A stretch of 64,000 bases of DNA from Amphirosellinia nigrospora (lineage: Eukaryota > Ascomycota > Sordariomycetes > Xylariales > Xylariaceae), in assembly GCA_004123355.1 (NCBI GenBank), contig SCHM01000001.1, positions 8,628,193-8,692,192 on the forward strand. Reading direction: 5' to 3'. Under the pieces are notes generated by a model, which ran no database searches, was not told the DNA's origin, and saw only the letters and a program-made list of their open reading frames with translations. Positions 49,170-60,125 of this stretch are shown one piece after another. Both the position numbers and the translations under genes were made by a program. The number at the start of each line of letters is the position of its first letter. The stretch's first letter is position 1.

Positions 49170-52100
49170 TAATATCTGTGCTTAGTACGTACCGTAATAG
49201 CAGCAGAATATGGGTCCAACTGGGGTTATCATCCTAATGATCCTTTCCGAGCTTTCAACGACCTTCGCTCTATTCTGCGATCGCGACGTCGAGTCCTATA
49301 AGGGGATCGCGTGCCAGGGCATGTGCTCGGTATATCTATCTACCTCTCGTGGTCCCGCTCTGCGATGACAGATAGCGAGATTGAAGAACGCCGTCCTGGC
49401 CCGGAAAGTTAGTCTGATGTTAGTTTTCGACGAAGCAACGGGCTACAGGGTTTTTGCGCTACGGTAACAAGCAAAGATAGTGTACGCGTGGAAGGATGAA
49501 ATGAGCATGGAATATGCAAGGAACAAGGTTGGCGGTACTATGTCACGGGTAGTGTGTAAGAAACATGTATTGTAGGTCATAAGGTATGAAGGGCTTGATA
49601 TTGGTATTACAGCAAACATACCTATCGAGAAAGAAGTGGAGAAGGAGTAGTAACAGTACCGTCGCGTGGTGATGGACTCAGGGTGCTGGGCTCGGGAAGA
49701 TCCATCGAACTCCATCAATGATGCGAACAGCCGGGGCTTCCTTAGGCGCGCGGGTGCCTCCCTGAGTCCCTGCTCATCTAGCGTACCCGGGCTATAATCC
49801 TCATGCGCACTTAGCTGCATTATACATAGCAAATGCTATAAATGTCTAGCTGGAAAAGGCATAGACTGGCGAGACCAGGAATATGACAATCGCCTATTAC
49901 AGTACCTACATGTCTCAAACGCGTCACTGGTAATTTCCGATTGCTTGCTCAGTTTTGAGTGTTCTTACAGAAATCCAAAAAGAAAAATAAAATAAAAGAA
50001 TTGGCAACAGGATTAGTGAACAGTTGGAATGCTGAAATTAACTACCCAACTACCCAAAATACCTGAGACGACGATTTCTTCAGCCGTCTCCACTTCCCCG
50101 ATCCGCTTTGCCGGGTCTCTGTCTACCACAGACAGCCGCCACATCTCGCTGTGAATAAACCTGAGCAGCACGCGCCACAGCCACCCACGTGCGACCCTGG
50201 GGCTTGACCCGGCCCCTTGCTACGGCAAGAAGAACCGCTCGCGTGTGGGCGGGCCAAGGCTAGACCTGTCCAACTTATTAATAACTTCAAACGGCCCCCG
50301 AATCCCTTCCTTAATAAGTACCTATACCTTAACGGTCCCCAAAGGATTATGCCTATCTCAAATACACCTGGGTTAAACATGTACACTGCGTCTTTTCGAC
50401 CAAATTAGCCTCGCCCGAAATATCGAGACACTGTAAGGATCACTCTGCTTAGTCCCTGACTGTACTCTACAGCACACACTTTCAAGCTTGATGCCTACCC
50501 GGGGTTTGGCCTGGCCTGCTGCAAGCAACCCGTGGTTCGATTTGGGCAAAAATAGCATCGACCTCGTTGTCTTCCTATTCCGGCGTGTTCACAATGTACA
50601 CCGTTGAGGCATATACCAACAACCCGCCAAGCCTAAATATCTGTCTGAACGTTGTACGATCACCTCAAGCCCGTATGTAATCGAGCATAAGACATCACTC
50701 GATTTACCAAATTCACTATTTCGGACGGGATATAATCATTAAAAGGGCAGCCAATCTCAACACGACAAGGTTTATACTCGGTCACGAAGGTCCGTGACCT
50801 TGGCGGTCAAGTTGAACATTTCATGACCCACGCGGCCTGTTCGAACACCTGCCAGCGAGCGTCCTGGTTGATGGAACTGCAAGAGAAGCATGTGCTCAAG
50901 AACCCCCAAAGAACTAGCCATGCTCGTATTTCAGACTCATTCGCCAGGTCTCAAGTTGCCTAGGATAGGATTTCCGTGATGCCCCGCTGCTCAGTTTGGG
51001 TATGCATGAGATACGCTTAGATCGATTGATCGACAATGATACATACGCTCCGCAGCACCCACTTGTGCGGCACAGCCAACGTTACCAAGATATATGCCTG
51101 GATCAATATTAACATCGGTACACCCAGATCGATGGTTTTTCTGCTTGGTAATACCAATACTAACGTCCAAACTAGGGAAAGTGACTTAGAATAACCCATC
51201 CTTGCAGCACTGGCCGGTGTTACACGCCGGGGGCTTTGAACTACCCCAAACTTTCGAGGTTATGCTACAGGTTAATTAACGGTATCGTACCTAGTCACAG
51301 TTCGTGGCCTGCCTAGAGTGTTACCGCATGCGAGGTTACGGTCGCATTTGGCCACCTATATCTTATGCAGTCTTGCTTAAGCAACACATATCAAGTTACA
51401 TCATATGGTTGCTTCAGGTTTGTCCTACCCTGCGTTTATCTCCGTCCCCGCTTGATCATTTCAACGGTCAACTGGTCTTTTTCGTGATATTTTGCTCGTC
51501 GCAGTTCCTATCTAGATTGCAAGTCCGTAATAGCATCCTCGCTGAACACGCCTATAGAATGATATCTTCTACAGCGAAGCTTTATTTCACGCTTTATCGA
51601 ATTAGAGAACTGATTCAACCGCTGAGAGTAGGTCAAAACGGCTGACTAACGAGTCTATAGTAATATACGTTGCTAAGGCGAAGGAGTCTTTACACTGCTA
51701 CTGTTACCTTCTTAACTCCTGCTATGCATTACCGATAGTCGTACACAGCGCGGGTGTATGCCTTAGTTCGTCTCCTGAAAGGACCTTGCATGATGGAGCA
51801 GTGGGAATCTCGGTAAGCCTGCTGCCTTCAGCCTATCAACGTCCCATATTTGGACAAATCGAGCTTTCGAAGCGAGTTAGCTCCAAGATCCAATCCTTAC
51901 ATCACCTAAGGCCAGCCTAATTCGGGACCGTTACCTATACATATACACAATCGGCCTTCTCAATTCAGAGCATTCAAACACGATCAGTTACATCGCCCGA
52001 GTAGAAGTATGTGACGCAAGACTACTCTATATCGGTGTACGAGGCTCATCTATCTACTGCTAACAGCTAGATATATGTCATTGATCATGCGCACCTTTAA

Positions 52101-52594
52101 GCACCTGAGTGTTGTTGGCTGGGCCATAAAACGGTTGGTGTTATGGCTCCGCCTGGGGACAAAGGATGAGCCGCGATACTGCCGACTTCCTCCAGGGGCC
52201 GTTGACACTTGCGCCTAACATGCATTCCTCCCTGGTCCGGCAACGGCGAGGGCAACTAAGGCAACCGAATCCAGGGGCTTCCGCCAACTTCTAGATAGTG
52301 CTACTTTAAATTCCTACAGCTTTTACCGGACTTAGCATTACAATTATCATCTCAAGGGTCTGCGGCCACATCTGTTGGACTGGACTACTTCAATGCACTG
52401 CTCTTTTCTCGCCCAACTCTGCATTTGAGCCAGTCTGTCAGGTCATCAGCCACCACGCCAAAAACAGGTCTAAATGGAACGGAAGATGCCGTCTCGCTGC
52501 GCTCTCCATTCGTGTAACGGTGAGCGAAAGGACGAGGCGAATAGCAAAATACCTTACTTGCTCCTCACGTCATCCGACGGTAGAGCGTGATAGA

Positions 52595-52942
52595 ATGAAA
52601 CAGGACGGAGCCGAACCCAGTCTCCGATGATGCCGAATCCTATCAGACTACGCAACCCGCAATTTTCTTCGCTAAACGAGACTCGACCATACCTAGTGTC
52701 GATCCCGGCATCTCGACGCAAGGTCCAAACCGTAAGCGCAATCGGACCCGGCTTTGGATGCTACATGTCCAGCCCTACCACTATGATGTTTTCATTTACT
52801 CGTTTCACACGTCAGATCCCGCCGGGCGTCACTTGATTCGCTCTGCCCAGCACAGCGACGGAAATTATGAGTTTTCAATGAAACCCCGTCGGCGACCTAA
52901 ACCTCGTGACCCTCTACATAAGACCTATGACAATGCGTCGTA
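52595..52942 (+). CDS. Hypothetical basic protein, one frame shift
   Basis: From an ATG at 52595 (MKQDGAEP) and removing one C near 52615, a frame of about 115 residues runs to TAA at 52940-52942. It includes PVSDDAESYQTTQPAIFFAK, a basic NRKRNRTR patch, LWMLHVQPYHYDVFIYSF and a second basic patch KPRRRPKPR. The two basic patches could be nuclear-localisation signals. No family is recognised, and the frame could also be a fragment of a larger decayed gene. Confidence 0.3.
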
Positions 52943-53811
52943 ACCGCGATCAAGACGTTTACATTTAAATATATTGGATAAGCTGATATCTTAATCCATA
53001 CGAGGTGGTATCTAGTTACCGTTCAGCACACTTTATGACTCCCTAACGTCGAGATATATCTTCAAAGCCATAGCGGTAAGGTTCCAAGATTGACTATTAG
53101 CTCATATCCAATCCAACATGCATGTTGAAACCCAACTCAACCATACTATAGGTAGACCTATCGCATACTATCCTTCCAGACAGTAGCGTTCCACCAAATC
53201 TTTTTAACTAAGTACTAGCGAGTTAACGGGTTAGAAAGCTATGATTCTAAGTTAGGGAGGAGGCTCAACCATAAAAAGCTCAGCGTTGCACGTGCACATG
53301 ACCCTTGTTACGATGCACATCAGGGGTAAGAGGATCACATACACGAACCTCGCATACAACAAGTTTGAGAGTTATCGATCTTCTGGGGGTAAATAGTTCT
53401 ATTTCGTGCTTTGATTGGCGTAATTAACTAAGTTGGTCCAGAAAAATTATCTGCATAATGCGAGAGATATCACGTATTCCCACGTGCGAATGCAACTTGC
53501 GGAGCAAAGCCAACACTAAACGGCCAAAGCAATAAACGTCAAGCCAGCTACCACCAACAATACCTCTACCACCCCTAACGCACCTTATCTTAATTACCTT
53601 GCCACGTTTCTCGTTTTCTCTTGTTTTTGTATCTTGCAACGATCTAGCAATAGAATTGTCAACGTGCGCTCCATAAGCTGAGGGATACCACATGCCTCCT
53701 TGGTTCCCGGAGGCACTGCTCAAGCAACAGCAAATACAGTGATTAGTCCGACACGAGTTCAGCGATATTACCCATTTTAACGAAATTCTTCCAGTTGTGA
53801 TCTTGAACTGA
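52943..53811. other. Intergenic
   Basis: A 135-codon minus-strand frame at 53424-53831 overlaps the 3' end of the ISGWP-repeat gene and has no recognisable content. Otherwise AT-rich. Confidence 0.4.
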
Positions 53812-54839
53812 TTAATACCCGCTAGCACCACATTCTATGGGGTGGCAGTTCTTAAATATGATGCTTCTTGCCAACAATACCGACTGTTGCGGTACCCGTA
53901 GCGGACGTGGAGGTGGGCTGAGCGTTAGGACCGTGGATGAGTACGACACAGTAGTAGAATTCAATGACTCATTGACAGAGGTAGACGAAAGTGTCAAAGT
54001 TACGAGTTGTGAAGATGGTGTTGTAGTTTGCGCTGCCGTGCTCTGTGCTGTGGTGCTCTGTGCTGCGGTACTTTCCGCTGTGGTACTTTCCGCTGTGGTA
54101 CTCTCCGCTGTGGTGCTCTGTGCTGTTGAACTATGGGAGGGCCAAATAGTCACCTCTGACACAGTAATGGTGACAAATCGCGGAGTTGATGTGGTTTGGC
54201 CTGGAGGTGGAGTCGAGGGGGTTGGAGAGGCTGTGACAGTGATAACGGTGAATGGTCCTGTCGGAGTCGATGCCAAAGGTGTTGGGCTTGCAGTGACAGT
54301 CACAATAGTGAAAGCCGGTGTCTGAGTTTGGACACTCGAGCTAGTGACGGAGGAAGGTGGAGGGAAGGAGATGGTCTCTTCAGAGTAAGAAGTGTAAGTT
54401 ATGGTGAAGGTCTCGATCACTTGTTGACCTGAAGACGTTTGAGTGCTGCTGCTTGCAGGTGGCCAGCCGCTGATGGATTGGGTTGGGGTCCAGGTTATCG
54501 AATTGTCTGTCACAGTAATGGTGGTGGCTGTGATCGCTTGAGTGGCCGTAATCGTAACATACGTGATGCCTGGCGAGGTAATGGATGAACTACTGGACAA
54601 GCTACTGGATGAGCTGCTATGTGGCCAGCCACTAATTGCCGTAGTTGGAGTCCAAGGGTCCGAATTAGCAGTGACCATTCCGGTTGGTGTGGTATCACTA
54701 GTAGGCCATCCGCTGATGGGCTCAGAGGGAGAGAAAGAGGCCAACTCTACATCTTCAGTGGGCTGGACCTTGGGGGGAGACCATAAACACACGCCACCTG
54801 GATGGCGATGAAGAGAGCGGTGAGGGCTGAGAAATGCAT
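53812..54839 (-). CDS. Secreted Ser/Thr-rich protein with ISGWP repeats
   Basis: A convincing signal peptide (MHFSALTALFIAIQVACVYG) starts at 54839. It is one base out of frame with the mature sequence; a missing C in the CCCCCC run at 54772-54777 would join it to LPPKVQPTEDVELASFSPSE. The mature part contains three ISGWP motifs, two in the form WTPT(T/Q)xISGWP, then ITYVTITATQAIT- and TVTASPTP-type repeats and a 5-residue tandem array (TTAES/TAAQS). Thr and Ser dominate, suggesting heavy O-glycosylation and a cell-wall or matrix location. Only a short hydrophobic stretch (VLLARSIIFK) precedes the end, so a GPI anchor is not evident. No catalytic domain is seen. The in-frame reading also extends upstream to 55071, but that part lacks coding character. 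Confidence 0.65.
54036..54123. repeat. 15-bp coding minisatellite
   Basis: About six imperfect 15-bp units (GCTGTGGTACTTTCC-like on the plus strand) encode TTAES/TTAQS/TAAQS units of the secreted protein. Confidence 0.8.
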
Positions 54840-57631
54840 CTTGGGGTATGATTATATGTGCCAAGTGAACGTTGGGGTAAATTGATTGAGTTGTATGATT
54901 TCCAAGTAGGCTGAGCTTATGATGATGGCTCAGCTTCCAAACTTGTCCGTGACTCTGTGTTACTGTGCGTGTGTGTTGGATGAGATGGAATGGAAGAAGA
55001 ACAACTAAGACCATCGAGGGGTTTTTCCTATCAGGCATTGCTGGACGGCCAGAAAAGAAACGCGGCAACAACGGCTACAATCATAATGACAGCAACTACG
55101 ACTTGATGCCCCCTGAGTTACTCTACAATTAAGTGGAAGGTGAGGTTCAGAAAGCCTAGTGGGGTGTCTAAATAGGCTGGACGTAACTGCTTGCATTTCT
55201 TTCTAAGCACATCTCGGAATCGAGCGAAAGATACCTAGGTAACACAAACCTGTATCGCTGCCCCGCGATATTCGGTTTTTATCTACCTGGGTTATTAAGG
55301 GCTACCTAATTGACCTTATACATCAATGTAACCGTTCAATTTTCTGTCTTCATACCTATGACCACCAAGACACAAAGGAGTTTGAGCCTCGAATACAACC
55401 AGTTTGCATTTACTTGCGTTCAATGATAACACATATTATAGGAAACTAACTACCTATGTCCTCAAATGCAGTTACTACTTACAGGTCTAGAATATTAGGA
55501 AAGAGACTGACATGACATGTGAGCTTGGAATAGTAGGGGAGTATACCTAACATACAATGATGTAGACAAAACCTACATCCACGATTCAAACCTCGCTTAA
55601 AGACGGGCAAGTACACCATTTTCGCTATACCGTAACGGCCATGATGGCTGGTTTCATAATACGCCTTGCTCCGCTCTTCGTGAAACTCCGTTGTGCGCTT
55701 AATTAACGAGACGGCAGCTGCCGGAGAAAATGATTGGACAGAACCGCGCTTCTAGTTAAAGTTACAGTAGGCGTATACGTCGCATCTCCGATTGCTGTGC
55801 AACGTCGTACCTGCCCTAGCACTGCCTAGTCCTGCATGCCCTACATGAAGGCCTTTGCAACCCTGTTGGCATCTTTGTAAGCCAGGAGCGGTTTCCGCTT
55901 CCAAAGTAGGCAACAGTTGGAGTAATGTGTCCCAGAATGGAATTTGAGGACTCCTCGTAAGTACCTAAGTACTACCTAACTTGTAAGTGAAGCTGTGTGA
56001 TATGCCAACACGACTTCCTCTTTCATTCGTGTCGGGAGTGAAATTTGATATGTTTGTGTTACAATATGAGACCTCGGTGCTCTAAAATTACGCAATATCC
56101 GTAACGGTGTGTTGATGACACCTACCTACCCGCCTGCCACGACCGGGTAGTATGTAAAAGGCTTGGAGCATACAAGCCGCCGGATAGCCTACCTTGTCTA
56201 GATGTTGTGTAGGTCTACAAGATGACAGGATTATAGTAGCATTGGTCGTCAATCTCACTCAAGCAATGTTCTTCTTCTCAAGGCAATATCGGCAATGCCG
56301 CCCATGATGCAACTATGTCGGCAGCATCATAGTAGCGTAGGATGCTTGGTATGTTGCACAAAGAAACAAGAGGTACCTAGTAATCTCCAAGTACCTACCT
56401 AAGGTAGGTAGGTAGGTACTTAGTAGGTAGGTAGGTAAAATAACTGTGTGCAATGCGGGAAGCTCTGTTCCCCGTTCCCTGTGTCACACATGGTGTACTT
56501 AGGATCATGTAGATACAGAACGTGACCTGCCATAACCCAGCCGTCATACCAAACAGCCGCGATACTACTCATCAAAGGCCAAATAACCAAAAGCAACGGC
56601 TTGGCCGTGGGATAGACTTAAAATAGGTCTCTCAAGGTAGGTAGGGATGATCAAAGGCCCAAAAACCACCATGCACTGATCCTTACTGACAGGATAACGA
56701 TTGACCACCGTTGAATTACCCAGGCAGGCCTTTGATGGACCATCGTTATACGGAATGCGTGAGAGAGCATGTTGTGTGCTGATTCATAAACGTTACGGGC
56801 ATGGCTACCTGAGGACATGCATTTCCTTTTGAGGCGCACCAGTTACCGAGCGGTAAACGAAGCAGTGAATGGACTTTGTCCCAGCAGTCCTTTGCCCAGA
56901 ATACATTTCGCCCCGAACGCTTTAGCTCCATATCATTACATCTCTCACCGTGCTACCGCCCTGAACTTAAGGTGGGCAATAGACACTTGTTGTTTTACGA
57001 AGGTCTCCGAAATCACCTTCGTGGAGGCTATCTGGCTATACAAGGAATCTCTTTGTTTACGTGTGTGCGACTGTGCCTCGTGACAAACCGTCAAGCTCCT
57101 CAGGTATCTTTCCGTTTCCTCTCCACCAATAGTCTACTGCTAGAGCCACAGACCTTGCAAGCCAAAGACAGCAGTCCTATCTTAACTCTTGATGGTATTG
57201 CCAGCAATACCCTAGGATTAACGTTGAAACACCTCATATCATTACACCACCACCAGCCAAGTGTCGGGTGCTTGACATATCGCTCCAGTCATATGCTTCT
57301 ACGAATCTTACATTCTGATTCCAAGCTAGAGCGACATCCATACTTGATCACCACTACCAGGTAAAGGCAGAGAAGGTTTCCCAGGTCCAGCTCACTAGGT
57401 GACAGGGTTTTGCTCCGTTCGGCTGTACCTAGATTATCCGCAAACGTCCGGCATTCGTTATTACAGTGAACGAAATAAGTACTCGCAAGGCCCCTGATTC
57501 GCTAACATCTTCACCATCAAGACTGAGAGCTTGGGTGGAATTGCCAGGGCAATTACGTGACTAATTATCATCTCAAGGGCTCTTTCCCCATTGGCGTCCC
57601 GACTCCTTTGAGGTTAGCAATTTTGAGGCTA
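54840..57631. other. Intergenic, 2.8 kb, motif-rich
   Basis: It contains the secreted-protein promoter, a TACCTAGGTAAC motif at 55231-55242 and a dense AGGTAGGT array at 56387-56436. A 162-codon frame at 56876-57364 lacks recognisable motifs. Confidence 0.45.
56387..56436. repeat. AGGTAGGT/ACCTACCT array
   Basis: Short tandem and inverted copies of the tetranucleotide AGGT (AGTACCTACCTAAGGTAGGT, then two more clusters), forming a self-complementary stretch. It is the densest example of a motif scattered through this window's intergenic DNA. Confidence 0.8.
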
Positions 57632-59346
57632 AATATGCCTCTCAACAGTGACTGCTCTCTCGGGAAGATGCAGGTGGGTAACCTAGCACCTGACCCCCAT
57701 GCATCCAAGACAGAGCCAGCTTGCATGGAAGGGGAAGATTCCAGCGCCAATGCCTCTAGTAGTGGGCTATTCGTGAGCAAGACGAGTAGCAGCAGCGACG
57801 AAAGCGGTAGCTTCCTCTGGGGCGACATTGATAGACTGTCAATGAGCAATGATTCGCGAGCACTTAACAAGGTCAGTTTACTATCCCGTGCATTTACCCC
57901 ATCAAGAAAAAATGGTTATTAAAAAATATATTTTTAGAAGAAGAATCGCCGAACTGTGCGTGGCCCACTTGCTGCTCTGCAAACAGACACCAGCGAGCCC
58001 CGAGATGTGGACAGCGAAGCGCGCTTTAAAGATTGGATGGGGAGAGCTATGTCTATGAGCCAAATGGAACTTTCATGGGTACCAGGTTTAATGATGGTAG
58101 CGTAATTGCTCCCGAGGACTCTATCTCGATGAAAGATGTTCATCGAACACCGTATGGTGAGTTAAGTTTATGTCGGTGAATACTGTGTTCTGAGGGCTGA
58201 CTTCCCGTTCTAACGGAAGAGGCTGCATCGGATGACGAGGGCACAATGAGAATCTGTCTGTTTAGGTAAGCACGTTTACAAGCACGCAATTGTGAAAGCG
58301 CCCTAACACTCCTTATTGTACCACTAGCAGGAAGAATAAGCACGAAGATCGACTTACTAAGACGGGATTGTTGAGAGACTGCCAGACATCGATGGAAGCG
58401 ACACTATCGCCTTGAACTAGAGTGAGTCGTCTTATGAGCCTAGTTTGGCGAAAACTGACAACCGCCTACTTACAGTATCGATAAAGTACTGAGAAGATAT
58501 AATCCGTACCGAGTTAGACTTTCAATCTCTCTAGCTCCGGGCTCACTATCCTCAATAGTGACGGTCTCCATCCAAGCTTTTGTCCGACTTTGTAAGTAAT
58601 AAACACCATATGGATGCATAAGTATTTTGCCTACATACTTATTTGACTCGCCAGAGACTTTCGACAATGGATCCCTAGAGATAAAAAATCACCTATCTCG
58701 GGGTACGGGCATTCGCTGTTCGCGATCTTGAACCGGATACAACTATTCTAATTGAGCGCGAGCTTTTCAGCGCCAATACTTTAGATCTCTATGAGAAGCT
58801 AGAGGCTCTCACCAAGGAGCAGGTAAAGGCATACCACACTCTGTACGGCCACATGCAAGCTTCATCTGAAGACATTCGTACTGCTATTTGGCGCACCAAT
58901 AGGTACGTTTCCCGAGGTGACGTATTATAGCCATGTTCCACGCCGCCCTGCAACTTGTCAGCATTACATTCAAGTCTCCTGTTCTATATTGCTAATGCTT
59001 CTTTGGCTTCAACGCTTATAGATTCGCCGTCGGCCGAGGAGGTTCTGTATTCCTCGTAGCGTCACGGTTTAATCATGCGTGTAAGGGCCGTAACAACGTC
59101 GATTACGCGTATGATAACGCCAAGAAGTGCATGGTGTTCGTAACCACGGACAAGGTCACCGCTGGGAGCGAGCTCTTCATTCGATATGGCAGCGACCCGC
59201 AACACTTGTACATGACTTGGGGTTTTCGTTGCAAATGCGGAGCCTGCCCAGGAGTCACCGAGGACATGTGTAATGTTGTCGAGGGACACTCTGGGGCCAG
59301 GGTCAGGATGATGACTGGTCGTCGAGTAACTAGTAGATCTCGTTGA
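57632..59346 (+). CDS. SET-domain protein
   Basis: The SET core is recognisable from about 58690: GVRAFAVRDLEPDTTILIER (N-SET strand), the cofactor/active-site motif RFNHACKGRNNVDYAYDN, VTAGSELFIRYGSDP (the GEEL-x-x-Y-like strand) and a post-SET-like Cys cluster GFRCKCGACPG. An intron at about 58902-59021 joins TAIWRTNR to FAVGRGGSVFLVASRF. SET proteins transfer methyl groups from S-adenosylmethionine to lysine; fungal relatives of this compact type have unknown targets. The amino-terminal part (MPLNSDCSLGKMQVGNLAPD, Ser-rich, to about 57870) may be the first exon, but 57900-58680 cannot be joined with confidence and contains stops in every frame. Either small introns or decay is possible. 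Confidence 0.6.
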
Positions 59347-60125
59347 CATTGTGCCTGCATGACCTGTAAGACTGGCGATGTGACATTTACCTGAATAGGG
59401 GACATCGAACGTGAAGAAAGCTGATGGTAGGGATATTTGCCATCTCGCATAACAACTTTTCACGTCGTCATTATCATATGCCGGCTGAGGATTACAAAGT
59501 AGGGCTCTGATGGCACCAGGATGGGAAAGGGGGGCTCGTATTGTATACACATTACCGGACGGGTGGGACATGGATTCCCTGCAGCTTATTTTACGTACCA
59601 AGCGCACATTCCAATAATAGAAGTACTGGCGTTGATTTCCTGAAGACTTATCCCCGCTTACTTGACTAAAATTATGCCAGTATATGTGAGATGAAACTCC
59701 GACGATCTGGCACTTGTCAGCATATAGATAAGGATAAACGACATAGGGGACCGAGTAACAGTAGAGGTCTGGTTTTATAAATATCTAAGAGATGTCGTAC
59801 CAACGATGCGAGTCTCCCCTGAACTCCCGTCAGCCGCTGCTGACGTTATGATGAATGATTCACCCGGTCAAAACTAATGTAGCGGTGCTTGACGCATTCG
59901 GTAAAATATGTGCAGCCATGTTGTACTGGTGCAAACATATCGGGCGTCAGAGGTGTCAAACACAGATAAGCGTAGGCAACCAAACACGGAATTTCGACAA
60001 GGCTCTCTAACAGATGAAAAAAGGTCTTCTATGATACAACTAACAATGTACGGGTTCGCGTAACTGATACACTCTATGACCGGATTTTTGTCACCACTGA
60101 CGCCGCTAGTTACACCCTTTTCTAA
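59347..60125. other. Intergenic, convergent 3' flanks
   Basis: The 181-codon minus-strand frame at 59062-59607 overlaps the SET exon in antisense and is taken as a shadow. No other feature seen. Confidence 0.45.

Larger units (their letters stand above)
44912..52594. other. Gene-poor stretch of 7.7 kb
   Basis: No recognisable protein family, RNA gene or full transposon was found on either strand. Frames up to 188 codons (45428-45994) lack recognisable motifs. Notable contents are a TTACCTAGGTAA palindrome at 44947-44958, a small frame at 47695-47802, a G24 run at 49146-49169, and an AGGTACCTA motif at 48618-48626. It could contain highly decayed sequence, non-coding transcripts or lineage-specific genes. 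Confidence 0.4.

Noticed and set aside
53424-53831. 135-codon minus-strand frame
   Set aside because: Composition is not coding-like and it overlaps the end of the ISGWP gene.
53812-54839. Kex2-processed repeat peptide (RiPP-like) precursor
   Set aside because: Repeats are not bounded by dibasic KR/RR cleavage sites, and no UstY-like or other tailoring gene is nearby.
59062-59607. 181-codon minus-strand frame
   Set aside because: It is antisense to the well-supported SET exon and carries no recognisable motif.
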